Shown here: piece by piece, positions 36,644 through 48,197 of the stretch
Layout of the letters: the number at the start of each line of letters is the position of its first letter
Numbering within the stretch: position 1 is the first letter of the stretch
NCBI RefSeq assembly: GCF_964204645.1
Contig: NC_134026.1
Location: 11,186,450 to 11,250,449 of the forward strand
From: Tubulanus polymorphus
Taxonomy: Eukaryota; Nemertea; Palaeonemertea; Tubulaniformes; Tubulanidae
Direction: 5' to 3'
DNA: 64,000 nt
Position numbers and translations under genes: made by a program
The notes under the pieces: generated by a model
Seen by the model: only the letters and a program-made list of their open reading frames with translations
What the model was told of the DNA's origin: nothing
Database searches by the model: none

Positions 36644-39600
36644 GTCATGCCCTCGATCATGAAAATGTGGTATAGAAAACATTGATTAGTCAAAAGTTTT
36701 ATTTATTTTTTCTTTATTTTGAAGTGAGTTTGAATTTCAGGCCACTTTTTGCATTAACAAAACAGTTTGATTTTGCTGTTTTTCCTTAATTCGCCTTAGT
36801 TAAACCACTTGAATCATTGAATTTGGTGAAATCCAATGATTTGGTTCACGTTTTTTCTTCCTGGGGAGAAAGCAGTTCAATATCGCATCTTCTGAAACGG
36901 TGGTTTTTTAAATCCTTGCCGTTATTCGAAACAAACGTGGCACATGATTTATGGAAGACAAGGACCGTGAGTCTTGAAAATATCACATATCCTTAGTTGG
37001 CACACGTTACTCTCAAATATTTAAAACAAAGACAGTTATTTTGAAGTGATGGCACATATTTTTGAGACTGTGAAGAATGAAAATTAGAGTTAGCAAACAT
37101 ACAAATTTGGCTATTTCTTATATTGAATTCAAAACTGTGCAGTCATGGTGTTATTGACCTGGAATCTTCTACCCAGAAAATAGACGTCCGATTACATTAT
37201 AATCACACAAGCTTGTATCCAAATGATCATCTTATTAGTGAAATAGTAGATTAGTAGGTAATTGATTACCATTTTCTGGAACACCCTGTATACCATACAC
37301 TGGAACACCCTGTATACCATACACTTTATATGCAGACACAAGTAACTCCACATAAAAATCTGTATGTATTTTAAGGATCCAATATGGCCACCATGAACGC
37401 GGATAACACAAAAATCAATAAGTTTCTTGAGTTATCTACCATACACTTTATATGTGAAAATGAATACTCTACTACAAGATTTGCACCCTGTAGAATGGGA
37501 ACAATTATTCCGGGCAGACAGACAGACGGATGGATGCTGGCCATGACAATACCCTGCGTGCCCTATGATGGCCCATGGGTAAAAACTGCACCAGTACTTC
37601 CAAATTGTACAAGATAAGCACTTATCTCTTTGAAATATTATTCAATTCTGTATAGTAATATTTATGTAAACGTGTCCTATATGGAAAGGAAGCGAATTCA
37701 AAATCGATTGGAAATATCCTGCCTAGTTGAAAGTACATTTACAATATGAATATATACGTATGAATATCTCATGAATGATACCGTGGAGTACATGCATACG
37801 TGCAAACACTTGCAATAGATTCACTCGAAGGCAACGGGAAATGTGTATGAGAGCATCGCGTAATAATCGTTATAGGGTTGTGATTAAGTGGTTTTACACA
37901 ACATATATTGAAATGTGTTTGCTCGCATGAGTTTAGAGATCCCGGAATTAGCAATGAAAAGAAACTGGGGTATTTATGGGTTCCTATATGCACGGTTGGA
38001 TTACAACCGTATTTTGCAGTTGACATGAATTTTTGGGAATGTTGTAATTTCCAATACTCATTATAGATCGCGTTTTTTTTTTAAATATAATGCCTACGTA
38101 TGTATTATATGTTGCGATATGTGCGGAGCTAAATGAAGAGACATTTAAACTCTATGTCATGTATAGTATCCTCACTAAAATACTTTCCGTACAGGCCAAT
38201 CTTTATAGCCCATATCATACCTTTTTATAGTATCCATGTATTTCGGCACGATACGTAGATCCCCATCAATGAAGTGTACGCAGTTAGATCTTTGCACATA
38301 ATGTGCCGTTCTTACGTCTCAATAAATCATGTCAGTAACCACCATGTATTCATAAACGAAGCCCTTACTCACCGATCTGTTAGTTACTTCCGATGGTAAG
38401 TTTTCCATGAGCATCATGAAAGAAGGTCATATCATTCGGGAAATAACGGCGAACTTAAAGAATATTCTTCAAGAATTATCATTGCATCGCCATCTTGTCA
38501 AGACTGATAAAACGATATCTTATTGTCAAATGAAAATTTTGATAGTTTCTTTAATCCCCGCAGTGAGCAAAAGCATACTCATGATTATTTGAATTTCAAG
38601 AGAGGTGTACACCAGTTTCCGTTTAAATAATCATGCTTACTTACATGCGCATATACGTGGTATTCTCTCCGTAGGGAATGAGTTGCTTGACTATTAATTT
38701 TTCTTCGACTGGAAACCACACTTCTCTGTATTAACTGTCTAGTCTGTGGGAATATAATAGATCAAGGCTGAGTATTAAGGCAGTTCCGTTCATTCAGCAG
38801 AAAGCCGTTAACTATTTTGATCATCAGGCTATTTCTTTATAAAATAAACGCTTTATAAAAATCGCTTTCACATGAATCATTCTCATGCTAGGGTTGGACG
38901 ATTGAATGACTTGTGTTGAATCTGCTCGTGAACCGAGATTGAATTTGATACAGCAATATACCACTGCCGATATACGTAATTGGGTGATTAGAACTATTGT
39001 GTATAACGACGACAAGAGATAGACAGCACCCGTATTTATGACACATATCAGAAGCGGATGATTAGGCAATGTTTCCACATGATTGATTACGTGCACTGGA
39101 AGCCAGACAAGAACTGAGTCTGATCAAATTCGATTTGATTGCGGCCGCATGGCTGCCCTCATGAAATAGCATTCCATTATATTAGCTTTGCAAGGCAGAC
39201 GTCGATGCGTGCTTTGATGGTAGTGGAGATCGCATAGCGTTTTGTTTCATTCAAAACGTAAAGCCATATAAGCACATGGAAGTACATATGCCTAGAGATA
39301 TACTCTTTTCGAGTTGATTTTTTAAATGATTCCCAAATATCAAATCAGCAAAAGAGAAATTAATAATCAAATTTGTTTATTTCGGATTTCTTACAGAAAA
39401 TAAATCATTTAGCGAGGTATTTATGTGATATGCCTGCAATATCATTATGAAGATTAGCAGCATTTCCTCATCATGCTCTGAAAAAGAATAATTGAATTAT
39501 CTAAGTAAATTCTCTCTGTTTCACAAAAAGCATAAAGGCTACACGGATTTTGGCAGATATGTATGGAGAAGAGCAATTGATCCCTTCGTTTCACACAACA

Positions 39601-39887
39601 ACTTTTTTTACTATGTCTTTTGAGATTGAGCTAAGTCTGATTTATGCGTATCGGAAGTCATTTAACGTTTAACTGGTATGGTATATGAGAACCGATAATC
39701 TCTTACTTTCATGGCATATGCAGATTTAATGTGATGTTATTATTGAGATATGATCAGATTGTCAAAGGCCGTTCATTCGCACGGACGAACCCCTCCCCTC
39801 CTGCCTACGGCCTCGTATTACTCAGGGAGTTCAAATTTCTTGATACATGTATATGATAGCTAATTCACACAAAAGACCCCAAACCTA
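36644..39887. other. No gene seen
   Basis: Unassigned AT-rich sequence. A 26-bp direct duplication (CTGGAACACCCTGTATACCA type) lies at about 37275-37325 and resembles mariner-like ends. No open frame carries a recognisable motif. Confidence 0.4.
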
Positions 39888-40667
39888 TACAGGGTGTCTC
39901 AGAAAATGTGTTAGCCAAGCTTTGAAATTACCAATTCATTGAATATAATCTTAATTATTTTTTTTTGAGGGAGGGAGGTAAAGTTGGTAGACCTGGATGC
40001 TCGAGGATGAAGCGTTGAAATGTTAAGATTAACCATGGCTGAGCGCAAGCGTGTTTTTGAATGGCCATGAAAATGGAGTCGAACCAAATACTTCGGACTG
40101 TTCAATTGTGTTTATTGTTAAAATGGCCAGCTGCGAGTTGGGAAATTGATTTTAAATCACAAAATCACCGGGTTTGACTTCCTCTGAAAATTGCCTGAAG
40201 AGAATTGTAAACACCAAGGTATTCATAACGGCACCAGCAGGAATGAAGGACTTCAGTAGTGTTCGGAAAGCATAGTTCTGAAAGCTACATCTAGAATTTG
40301 AGAAATACAGAATCTGTGTCAAAACTCTGTGAGGGAACTGAGACGTCCAGTTAAACTGTACATTGGTGAAAATGGTAATGGTATTAAACAATTCCCTAGT
40401 AGCTTTAGTACTAAAGGGGACAAACAATCTTATCAATGGGGTAATCTGTCTCAGTTGATATAATTCCAATTTCTCAAATGATGTCAAATGGCAGCTATAC
40501 AAAAAAAAACACTAGTGCTCAGCCATGCAAAAGGGTAAAAATAAAACCGTGCCTCCCTCGTCACTATTTCAAAAAGGGCTAATGAGAAACAAGGGCATTT
40601 TTATCGTAGCCTTAAATAAAAAATCGATCTTAAAGCTACGGTAACACATATTTTGAGACACCCTATA
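39888..40667. mobile_element. Tc1/mariner-like non-autonomous TIR element
   Basis: Left TA-CAGGGTGTCTCAGAAAATG and the reverse of the right end (TATAGGGTGTCTCAAAATATG) are inverted termini about 780 bp apart, flanked by TA dinucleotides as expected for Tc1/mariner insertions. GTGTTA continues the match on both sides. The 116-codon minus-strand frame inside shows no transposase motif. Confidence 0.65.
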
Positions 40668-40710
40668 TATGAACGCATTTTCATGTTTTGGCCTTAGTCA
40701 ACCAATTTGT

Positions 40711-41023
40711 ATGGTGGCTGATTAGGACCATACTAAAAAAAATTTCTGTACGGCTAGAGCAACGATAAAAAAATTTTCACAGTGGTCCTTTTTGGTTTTC
40801 TCGCGCGAGAATTAAAAAAGTTTGAATTCTCGCGCAGGAAAACAAAAAAGGGGCCATTGTAAAAAAAATTTATCCAGCTTCTAGCCAGTCAGAAAAAAAT
40901 TTTCAAACCAAATGTTTAGTTTTCTCGCGCGAGAAAACCAAAAAACGAGCCAATGTGACAAATTTTTTATCGGTGCTTTTATCCGTACAGAAATTCTTTT
41001 AGTATGGCCCGAATCAGCCACCA
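40711..41023. mobile_element. hAT-type MITE with ~40-bp TIRs and 7/8-bp target duplication
   Basis: Inverted ends ATGGTGGCTGATT..GGACCATACTAAAA and TTTTAGTATGGCCC..AATCAGCCACCAT are flanked by CAATTTGT (left) and AAATTTGT (right). Three TTCTCGCGCGAGAA-type palindromes fill the middle. A lone right end of the same family (CCCGAATCAGCCACCA) occurs at about 54870-54886, following CGCG-rich sequence. Confidence 0.8.
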
Positions 41024-41599
41024 TAAATTTGTTGTTGAAATATATTAATTATTTTTTCTTTGCATAGACCTGTTGAACTCAAAGTGCAAAGTACGTTATC
41101 TGTGCATATTTTATGTTTTTACACGTCCTATTCATACGTAATATCAATCTTGATGAAATTACTTCAGAGCGAATCCAGGATCTTTGACTGCCTCACACAA
41201 AGGAAAAGGCCACTTTTTCAAAAAGAGGCACTTTTTGGGAATCAACCCCATCCACACAAAAGTCAATTTCAACCGAACTACAGTGTGATGAAATGGAGAC
41301 TAGCTGATATGTTAGAATAGATCACAAAGAATATTACCATTTTTCATGCCTGTCTGTTTTATCAAACATATACAACATGATTATTTAACCACATGCTACA
41401 TCCAAATCACTTAACAAAGAGCTTTTTATCATTTCATGGTATTTATGAAGAAAATCTACGTAGTAACACATTTTTAATCTGATGTACCTTCTTTATTACG
41501 ACTAGCCATTTTTACTGGATAGGACCAAACATTGCCAAAAAGCCACATTCCTACGTGAAAAATATAGCTAAAATACCCCATTTTGCAGAATAATTTGTT
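41024..41599. other. No gene seen
   Basis: Unassigned; the 86-codon frame at 41060-41320 has no recognisable motif. Confidence 0.4.
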
Positions 41600-42035
41600 T
41601 TTGCCTTCGGCCAACTTGGGACTTTAAACCCATCACTTTTCGCCAGTCGTCCGTCCGCAGACAGATTCCAGTTATTTTGAGGTTTTGAAGACGCTTATGG
41701 ATTGTCTTGATATATCAACAATGGCTGAGTGGCGATTGCCAAAATCAGCACTTTTTCCATATTTTACATAAGTTTTCAATGGAAACTTTGAAAACAATCG
41801 TGATCAAATATTATATTTGTTTCCCTCAGCGTCAGAAAAGTTGGTTGCAAAGTTAGCTCATGATATTTTCTATGATTTTTGTGAGGTCATTGTATTTTGT
41901 TTATGGTCGCCGGGGGCATTGCATAGTAGATAATTGAAATTCGTATTTCTATATCATATTGATACATAGGCATATTTCACCACAATCGATTGCAGGACGG
42001 TAGCTCATGATTTTGTATGGTCGTTGGTTAACACT
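41600..42035 (-). mobile_element. HINE-like element, reversed copy E
   Basis: Reads in reverse as the body, microsatellite and 3' end of the 0-8 kb family: CCAACTTGGGACTTTAA, then CGCCAGTCGTCCGTCCGCAG, then ATTCCAGTTATTTTGAGG. About one monomer follows (TTTCACCACAATCGATTGC) up to about 42030. Strongly diverged. Confidence 0.6.
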
Positions 42036-43079
42036 GGATATAGCTGTCGGTTCGTTGGTTACTGTTCATGAAAATGCCGTTTGACAACTACACGTATCAC
42101 TTATTTCATCAAATTTACGGGGATTACACACCCCCGTAGTTTGATTTTCTTTGAAAACTCTCTCACATCCTAAACCTGACACCCTTTTTCTTTTTTTGAG
42201 CACGACTGAATACGTACGTTTTCGCAAAACCATTCATGACCCTAAGGAAATCATTGTTCAAGGCAAACCATCAGGAGACTGATGAAGCATTTAAAACGTT
42301 TTCGAAGTCATTTCGAATTTGTTCTGCCTTTCAGAGAAGGGCATTTTAGAATTTTTGAGTGCCTCGTGAGGCATGTGAGGTATCCCTGCTTCAATGTTTG
42401 AGAAAATGGTTCTCAATTAGACTGAATTCTGCCCATGACGTGGTTGGATATCGTCTCAAGTGATGAAAGTAGACAATGCGACAAATGTAGGCGAGATCCG
42501 AAATACTTTATGTCAACTCTGTCGTGTATATGAAGAGCATGTAACGGTCTACAAACTGAAAATCAATTAAACGGAGGCGACGGGTTAAAAAAATGTCTTG
42601 TAAAAGTGTCAGTAATTTAGCGGTAAGACGTTTGTGGTAATTTCTCAAATATGTTTTACGCTTCGATGTATCGGAAACACAAAAACAAGGGATTCTAATG
42701 AGAATTCTAACCTCCTCTAAGCTGAATGCCGGCGTCTGGCTCATCACATGAAGAGACATTTTAAAAGAGGACATGCAATCTATTGCGTTTTGTGTATAAA
42801 GGGTTTTTTGTTTCTCCAAATAAAATCCAATTGATATTCACGTGATTTATTCTTTTTTCCCTTTTCCACACTATTTTCGACTTTGTACCTAACCGCTGTT
42901 TCCGATACAATTTGTATAATATCCTTTAGCTCACTTCGATATACAAATACTCCGTCGGTATTTTGATGAATCGACGTTAATAAAAGCACTGGCGGGCCGT
43001 AAAAATCAAAAATTGAGTCCCATTCAATGAGGCGACGTTTTCTGAGTCGTCATCTCGAAATCCACCGCAGGCTGATCGT
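42036..43079. other. No assignable gene; minus-strand open frames 42508-43050
   Basis: On the minus strand about 43050-42780 reads WDSIFDFYGPPVLLLTSIHQ through REYQLDFIWRNKKPF. A second frame, 42819-42508, continues in another phase. The amino-acid composition looks protein-like, but I recognise no family and see no clear splice pair, so this could be an old gene or transposon fragment. Confidence 0.25.
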
Positions 43080-43314
43080 CACTTCGGTTTTTCTGTACAG
43101 TCTTGTTCGTATTCTAATCTTGGTCTAGTCTGGATACTGTGTCGACCACGATGTATCATGCTGACGCAGCCCCACCATGCTATTTAAAATGAAGGGAATT
43201 TAAACCGGTCAATACGGTTTTATAAATGGAGGTTGGTCTACACACTCTCAATTAGGTGTACTTTGAAACCATGGATAACTAGATCATGTGGCTTTTTGAC
43301 TGGAAAATCGACTG
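43080..43314 (+). pseudogene. LINE reverse-transcriptase fragment (plus copy)
   Basis: Homologous in reverse to about 51415-51650: shared CGTATTC, GTCGACCACGA, GCTGACGCAGCCCCAC and AATGAAGGGAATTTA. It then continues into the RT motif region (QYGFI..GWSTHSQLG). Homology ends at GAAAATCGACTGTTA, about 12 bp before the TIR element at 43327. Frames are broken. Confidence 0.65.
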
Positions 43315-43326
43315 TTAAGGCTGGCT

Positions 43327-44113
43327 TATGTCGACAAGCAACGCGACGCCTACCGAGTCCTACCGACGCAACTGAGAGCTACCGTGATCGCAGCCCAGCT
43401 TATGTCGACTGCGCTCCGATTCGCAGTAACTGAGGCCGACTAGCGGGATACGAGATCCTCCCAGTTGCTTCCCTGCTTATATGTCGGTTGCGATTACTAG
43501 CAACTGCAACGGCTCAAATCGTCACGTGATAAGCATTTTGAGATACATTTGAATATTTTGAATTATTGGGAAATATATTGCTATTAGAAAAGCTATATAT
43601 TTAAGACTTTGATCTTTCTGATTCTGTTTTGAATACAACGTGCTAGCGACAGTATATAAAGATGGCCGCTCACACCATAATTCTACCAATTTCTTTTCTA
43701 GATCTTCGGTCCAGTCCTCTGCCGTGCTGAAGGTTTGGTTTACGTTTTGAACTACTTGAATTTGAAAGTTTATGACTGATTACGAATGACGCTGACTAGC
43801 GGTGATAATTTGTACTATGTATATGCAGTGTCCTATTGGCTGGAACCCCTGCGCTCAGTTCCGTCGCGTCGCAGATGAGCTTATGTCGGCTGCGATCGAA
43901 AGCAACTGTCCGCCTACCGTAGGCCGGAGTAGAGCATGGGCAACAAGCCGGATACGGCTTGCGACAAGTCGGTAGGCGTCGGGTTGCCGTCGCAAGCAGG
44001 CTTATGTCGAACCGATAGAGCAGCAACTGGCGGCCTCTCGTAAGGCCGCTAGTTGCCACTAATCGGCGATAAACCTAGTTGCGTCGGTAGGCGTCGCGTT
44101 GCTTGTCGACATA
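43327..44113. mobile_element. 787-bp DNA transposon with 30-bp perfect TIRs and subterminal repeats
   Basis: TATGTCGACAAGCAACGCGA continuing CGCCTACCGA at the left is matched exactly in reverse at the right end (44084-44113). GCTTATGTCG-type words recur inside at about 43398, 43473, 43878 and 43998, as expected of transposase-binding subterminal repeats. The flanks are GC-rich and the middle AT-rich. No transposase frame. Superfamily undetermined. Confidence 0.8.
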
Positions 44114-44134
44114 TAGACTTTTTAGCTCCACGAC

Positions 44135-44801
44135 AAGTTTTTTTCTTAGGAACGAATAACTATATGTTGCGACAAGAAAACTTTGTTCGAAATGAAAACA
44201 ATTCTCTTCAATAAAACAATTTACTTTACGTTAGAGAACGAAAAACTTTACTTTCTGACAAAAAAATTTGTTCGCATAAAAAGCTATGTTATTGTTGGAA
44301 CGAAAAACCTTGTTCCGACAAACAAAAATTGTTGAGCGAAAACATTTTTTGTTTGAAAGATTTCTTCAAAAAGATTTGTTGGAATGAAATCAATCTGAAA
44401 AAGGCATAATATGAATATTGGGATCAAAGAAAACCCAGGTTCATATTATCACTTTTTGTTTGAGTGAGATCGCCATGATTATCATTCTCGAATGAAGGTT
44501 ACTTATTATAACGAAACGCTATTCAGTTCCACGAAAATTTTTCATTGGAATGAAAACGCTTCGATCGAACAATATACTTGTTTGAACGAAAAACTTAATG
44601 TTCTGACAAGAAAATTTTGTTCCAATGAAAACAATTCTGTTTCGACGTAACAATATGTTCGAACGAAGATGACTTTATATGACGAAAAGACTATTTAGTT
44701 CAACGAAAATAATTTTCTTTGGAATGGAAAACACTTCGATCAAATATACTTGTTACATCAAGAAAATTTTGTTTGAATGAAAACAGTTATGTTCGATCGA
44801 A
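44135..44801 (+). repeat. Degenerate GTTCGAACGAAAAA / CGACAAGAAAATTTTGTTC repeats
   Basis: Repeated, diverged 25-35-bp blocks rich in GAACGAAAAAC, ACAAGAAAATTTTGTT and GATCGAACAATA. The same family occurs at 49850-50285 and, reversed, at 50600-51010. The Copia element inserted at the CAATA within one GATCGAACAATA word. Confidence 0.75.
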
Positions 44802-44806
44802 CAATA

Positions 44807-45050
44807 TGTTGTTACAGATCCTTGTAAGCAACACAAAACGGCGTGGAAGAAGAAATATTGAGACTACGTGTTTACTATATGACGTTCTATTGATAAGTAA
44901 GGATTCACACATACAAAGATAAAGCAGGAACACGTGGTACAAAACACATGGTACAATAAAGATCAAAAGTTCATGTAACCGCAACCACAAACTAAAACTA
45001 CTTATGCATATTACTCATATCATAGGTTTTGGATAATACTATAAACAACA
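44807..45050 (-). repeat. 3' LTR of the Copia element
   Basis: 244 bp, TG...CA bounded. Differs from the other LTR by ATCC/AGC near its edge (one net base), CGGCG/CGGTG and ATTGAT/ATTGTT. Confidence 0.97.
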
Positions 45051-45059
45051 CTCCCACTT
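45051..45059 (-). promoter_or_regulatory. Polypurine tract of the Copia element
   Basis: Minus-strand AAGTGGGAG lies directly against the 3' LTR, the expected site for plus-strand DNA priming. Confidence 0.75.
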
Positions 45060-45111
45060 AATATTCACTTTCAGTTATTACTATAAACACAAGTATTGCT
45101 TAATTTCACTT

Positions 45112-46065
45112 TCATTCAAGTCCCATCTGACTTCTCAGTTTCTCAAATGCGACACGAGGTAGTGGCTTTGTTAAAATATCAGCCACCATATCTAAAGTAT
45201 GACAGTACTCAATTGTTATAACCCCATCAGATACAGCCTCACGAATAAAGTGATGACGCAAGTCAATGTGTTTAGTTCTACAGTGACCTACAGGATTTTT
45301 AGCTAAGGCAATGGTGCCTCTATTATCTTCCGAGATAACGGTAGGTGACTCTGGCATTGCACCTAGATCATTCATTAAACGCCGTAGCCAAATAACTTCC
45401 TGTGTAGCACTGCTGAGCGCCATATATTCAGCTTCTGTGGTCGAGAGCGCAACAGTAGGTTGCCGTTTGCTTATCCAGCTAACCGCACTACTGGCAAGCA
45501 TGAATACATTACCGGTAGTTGACCTTCGATCGTCGAGGTCACCATCCCAGTTCGCATCAGAATATCCTCGCAGACAGTCATCATCATACTTCTTGTAAAC
45601 AATTGATAAATCTGTGGTTCCTTTTAAATATCGCAGCACACGTTTAGCCGCTGTCAGATGCGTTTCTGACGGATCACCACAATATTTACTAATAGTGCTC
45701 ACAGATTGAGCTATATCCGGACGTGTAGCTATGGCGGCGTAAAGCAAACTTCCAACTATCGATTGATACATAATTTTATCCACAGGTTTACTCACACCAT
45801 CATTTTTAACTAACTTGACATTTATGTCAGCAGGTGTTGAAACAGGATATGCATCACACATTCTGAACTTTTCAAGCATACGTTGGATATATTGCTTTTG
45901 ATTAAGCTTAATAACTCCGTTTTCCTGAACAACACTTATTACAAGGATGAAATGCAATTCACCCATATCTTTCATTTGAAAGCGATTTGAAAGATTACCT
46001 TTCAAACTATCTAACTCACGCATAACACGCGAGACGATTATAAGATCATCAACATAGACGGCCAC
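45112..46065 (-). CDS. Copia Pol, C-terminal part: RT (YVDD) and RNase H
   Basis: 317 residues. YVDD at residues 4-7 is the RT catalytic box. RNase H follows with D170 (SDANWDGD), E211 (TTEAEY) and D247 (SEDN), then TKHIDLRHHFIRE near residues 264-276. The frame opens with GTG, preceded by a stop in this phase. The homologous upstream RT sequence lies in the other phase (46038-48197) and overlaps by 28 bp. This is best explained by a small indel in the RT gene just before YVDD rather than a separate start. The product would copy and integrate element DNA if joined to the rest; as it stands it is separated. Confidence 0.93.
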   Translation of the reverse strand: MAVYVDDLIIVSRVMRELDSLKGNLSNRFQMKDMGELHFILVISVVQENGVIKLNQKQYIQRMLEKFRMCDAYPVSTPADINVKLVKNDGVSKPVDKIMYQSIVGSLLYAAIATRPDIAQSVSTISKYCGDPSETHLTAAKRVLRYLKGTTDLSIVYKKYDDDCLRGYSDANWDGDLDDRRSTTGNVFMLASSAVSWISKRQPTVALSTTEAEYMALSSATQEVIWLRRLMNDLGAMPESPTVISEDNRGTIALAKNPVGHCRTKHIDLRHHFIREAVSDGVITIEYCHTLDMVADILTKPLPRVAFEKLRSQMGLE

Positions 46066-48197
46066 TTAAGTAATCCAACATAGGTAAACTTTATAAACAC
46101 ACAGGGATCAGCAGCACTCTGCTGAAAACCCAACGATACTATATAACGTTTAAATTCGGTATTCCAACGCCTGGGCGATTGCTTTAATCCATACAACGAT
46201 TTTTTAAGTTTACAAACACGATTATCTCCAGGTTGCGCATATCCATCAGGATGTTGCATATATATCTCGTCATCTAAGGTACCATTTAGAAACGCTGTCA
46301 CGACATCCATCTGGTGGACAAATAATCCCTCCTGAGCTGCAAAAGCTAGCAAAGTTCTTATAGAAGAGAACTTAGCGACAGGGGAGAAAGTTTCTTCGTA
46401 ATCTATCCCATATTGTTGAGCAAATCCTTTCGCGACCAGACGAGCTTTATACCGATCTACAGCTCCGTCTTCACCAATTTTCGCTTTAAACACCCATTTA
46501 CAGCCAATTGCTTTTCGACCTTGTTGATCCCACGTGTCATTATCAATTAGCGATTTAAATTCTGAATCTGCGACCATTTTCCACTCAGTGGCCATCATAA
46601 ACCGCGAAACGGGTTTCCGGTTTCTATCGCTTCTTCTTGGTTCAACCACCGTTGGTTGATCACATGATTCAGTTTCATTCTCGATGACTGTGGTTTCATC
46701 TAACACCTGTTCAGCAGACTGTCCAAAGTCATATTCATTGAAGGCTACGTCACGCCGTTTGTATATTTTCCCATTATTGTCGATCAGGCGGTATCCCTTT
46801 GATTCCCGATCGTAACCAACAAAACGAAGTTTCACAGCCTTATCATTGAGTTTTTTACGATGCTTATCTGGTAACATAGCATAAGCAATACACCCGAACA
46901 CTTTCACGTGACTCAGGTCTGGTTTGCGGTCGTACCAGAGTTCATATGGAGTTCTATCCCCATTTAAAGACCTGGTTGGTAGTCGATTTTTCAAATACGC
47001 GGCGGTGGCGATCGCTTCAGCCCAATACGATTTAGATAATCCAGCATGAGCAACCATTGAACGCGCTTTTTCACAGAGAGTACGATTCAATCTCTCAGCT
47101 ACGCCATTTTGCTCGGGATTGTGCGGGAGAGAAGGCTCATGGCGTATGCCCTTCTCTTTTAAGTACGCAAGAAACTCGTTAGACATATACTCCCCGGCAT
47201 TATCGGATCGTAGGGTGCCTACACGTTCACCACTATCATTACACGCGACCGACTCGAACTCTTTAAACTTTCCGAAAACCTCAGATTTTTCAGGAATGAA
47301 GTACACAGCCGAGCATCGACTGTAATCATCGGTAAATGACACAAAATACCGTTTTCCTCCGAGGGATTCCGTGCTCATCGGACCACACACATCACTATGC
47401 ACAATTTGCATCTTTCTTTTCGACTTTATTCCACTCGAGGATTTAAATGGTTTTCGCGCCATTTTTCCTTTTACACAACCTTCACAGAATGACGTCAGGG
47501 GCCCGGGTTTAGCAACGTGTACCCCTTTAACAAGATCGTATTTTACCACACGCATGAGTAATTGAGGATTGACATGAGCGAGTCTTTGGTGCCATAGTTC
47601 CATCTCTTTGTTTACACCATTGACCGCAACAGCTGCACTTTCATCACCAGCGGTAATGTACTGTAGTCCAAACAACTTATCAGATAATAAACCAACGCCT
47701 TTCACACATCCGGTGTTATCCTGAATTATACATTTTGTATTTTTGAACTCAACAGTTAACCCCTTCTTTATCACGGCGCGCACTGAGAAAAGATTACAGG
47801 CCAGGTCTGGTACATAGAGAACATATCCCATGACCTCACTCCCACATGCTCCATCTTCCAGAAGAGTAGTCAGTCGTACCTTTCCGTGACCTTGGGCACA
47901 TATCGGTCGTCCATCACCAAGACCTACTCGCTGTGGCTCATCAAATGCTACATAATCCAATAGAATGTTTCTATTCCACGTCATGTGGCTCGAAGCACCG
48001 GAATCAATCAGCCATTTGCTGTGTTTCTCATTCGCATTTTTGCCCACTCGAAACGCATGATCCTCTTCATGAGGCATAGCCGCTGCCTTTGCCACGTGAC
48101 CAGTTTTCTTCGAAGCTCCACGATACGGAGATACATGACAATATCGGTGGAAGTGTCCTCGCTCACCACACCCAAAACACTTGGCTGGCGGTTTCAA
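46038..48197 (-). CDS. Copia Gag zinc knuckle, protease, integrase and N-terminal RT
   Basis: 719 residues. CCHC knuckle at residues 7-20 (CFGCGERGHFHRYC); protease DSG at 65-67; integrase zinc domain H203, H208, C238, C241; catalytic D269, D332, E368 with DD35E spacing; GAG-pre-integrase region before it. RT begins near 555 (WDQQGRKAIGCKWVFK), with ARLVAKGF, catalytic D631 (HQMDVVTAFLNG) and SLYGLKQSPRRW at 667-678. The frame starts at TTG and stays open upstream, where it reads the end of Gag in a different phase from the main Gag frame. It ends by frameshift just before YVDD. Confidence 0.95.
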   Translation of the reverse strand: MKPPAKCFGCGERGHFHRYCHVSPYRGASKKTGHVAKAAAMPHEEDHAFRVGKNANEKHSKWLIDSGASSHMTWNRNILLDYVAFDEPQRVGLGDGRPICAQGHGKVRLTTLLEDGACGSEVMGYVLYVPDLACNLFSVRAVIKKGLTVEFKNTKCIIQDNTGCVKGVGLLSDKLFGLQYITAGDESAAVAVNGVNKEMELWHQRLAHVNPQLLMRVVKYDLVKGVHVAKPGPLTSFCEGCVKGKMARKPFKSSSGIKSKRKMQIVHSDVCGPMSTESLGGKRYFVSFTDDYSRCSAVYFIPEKSEVFGKFKEFESVACNDSGERVGTLRSDNAGEYMSNEFLAYLKEKGIRHEPSLPHNPEQNGVAERLNRTLCEKARSMVAHAGLSKSYWAEAIATAAYLKNRLPTRSLNGDRTPYELWYDRKPDLSHVKVFGCIAYAMLPDKHRKKLNDKAVKLRFVGYDRESKGYRLIDNNGKIYKRRDVAFNEYDFGQSAEQVLDETTVIENETESCDQPTVVEPRRSDRNRKPVSRFMMATEWKMVADSEFKSLIDNDTWDQQGRKAIGCKWVFKAKIGEDGAVDRYKARLVAKGFAQQYGIDYEETFSPVAKFSSIRTLLAFAAQEGLFVHQMDVVTAFLNGTLDDEIYMQHPDGYAQPGDNRVCKLKKSLYGLKQSPRRWNTEFKRYIVSLGFQQSAADPCVFIKFTYVGLLKWPSMLMIL

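Noticed and set aside
40152-40502. 116-codon minus-strand frame inside the mariner-like element
   Set aside because: No transposase catalytic motifs and composition typical of chance frames.
42508-43050. Minus-strand frames with protein-like composition
   Set aside because: No recognised family, frame change between them and no clear splice pair; kept only as a note in the interval entry.
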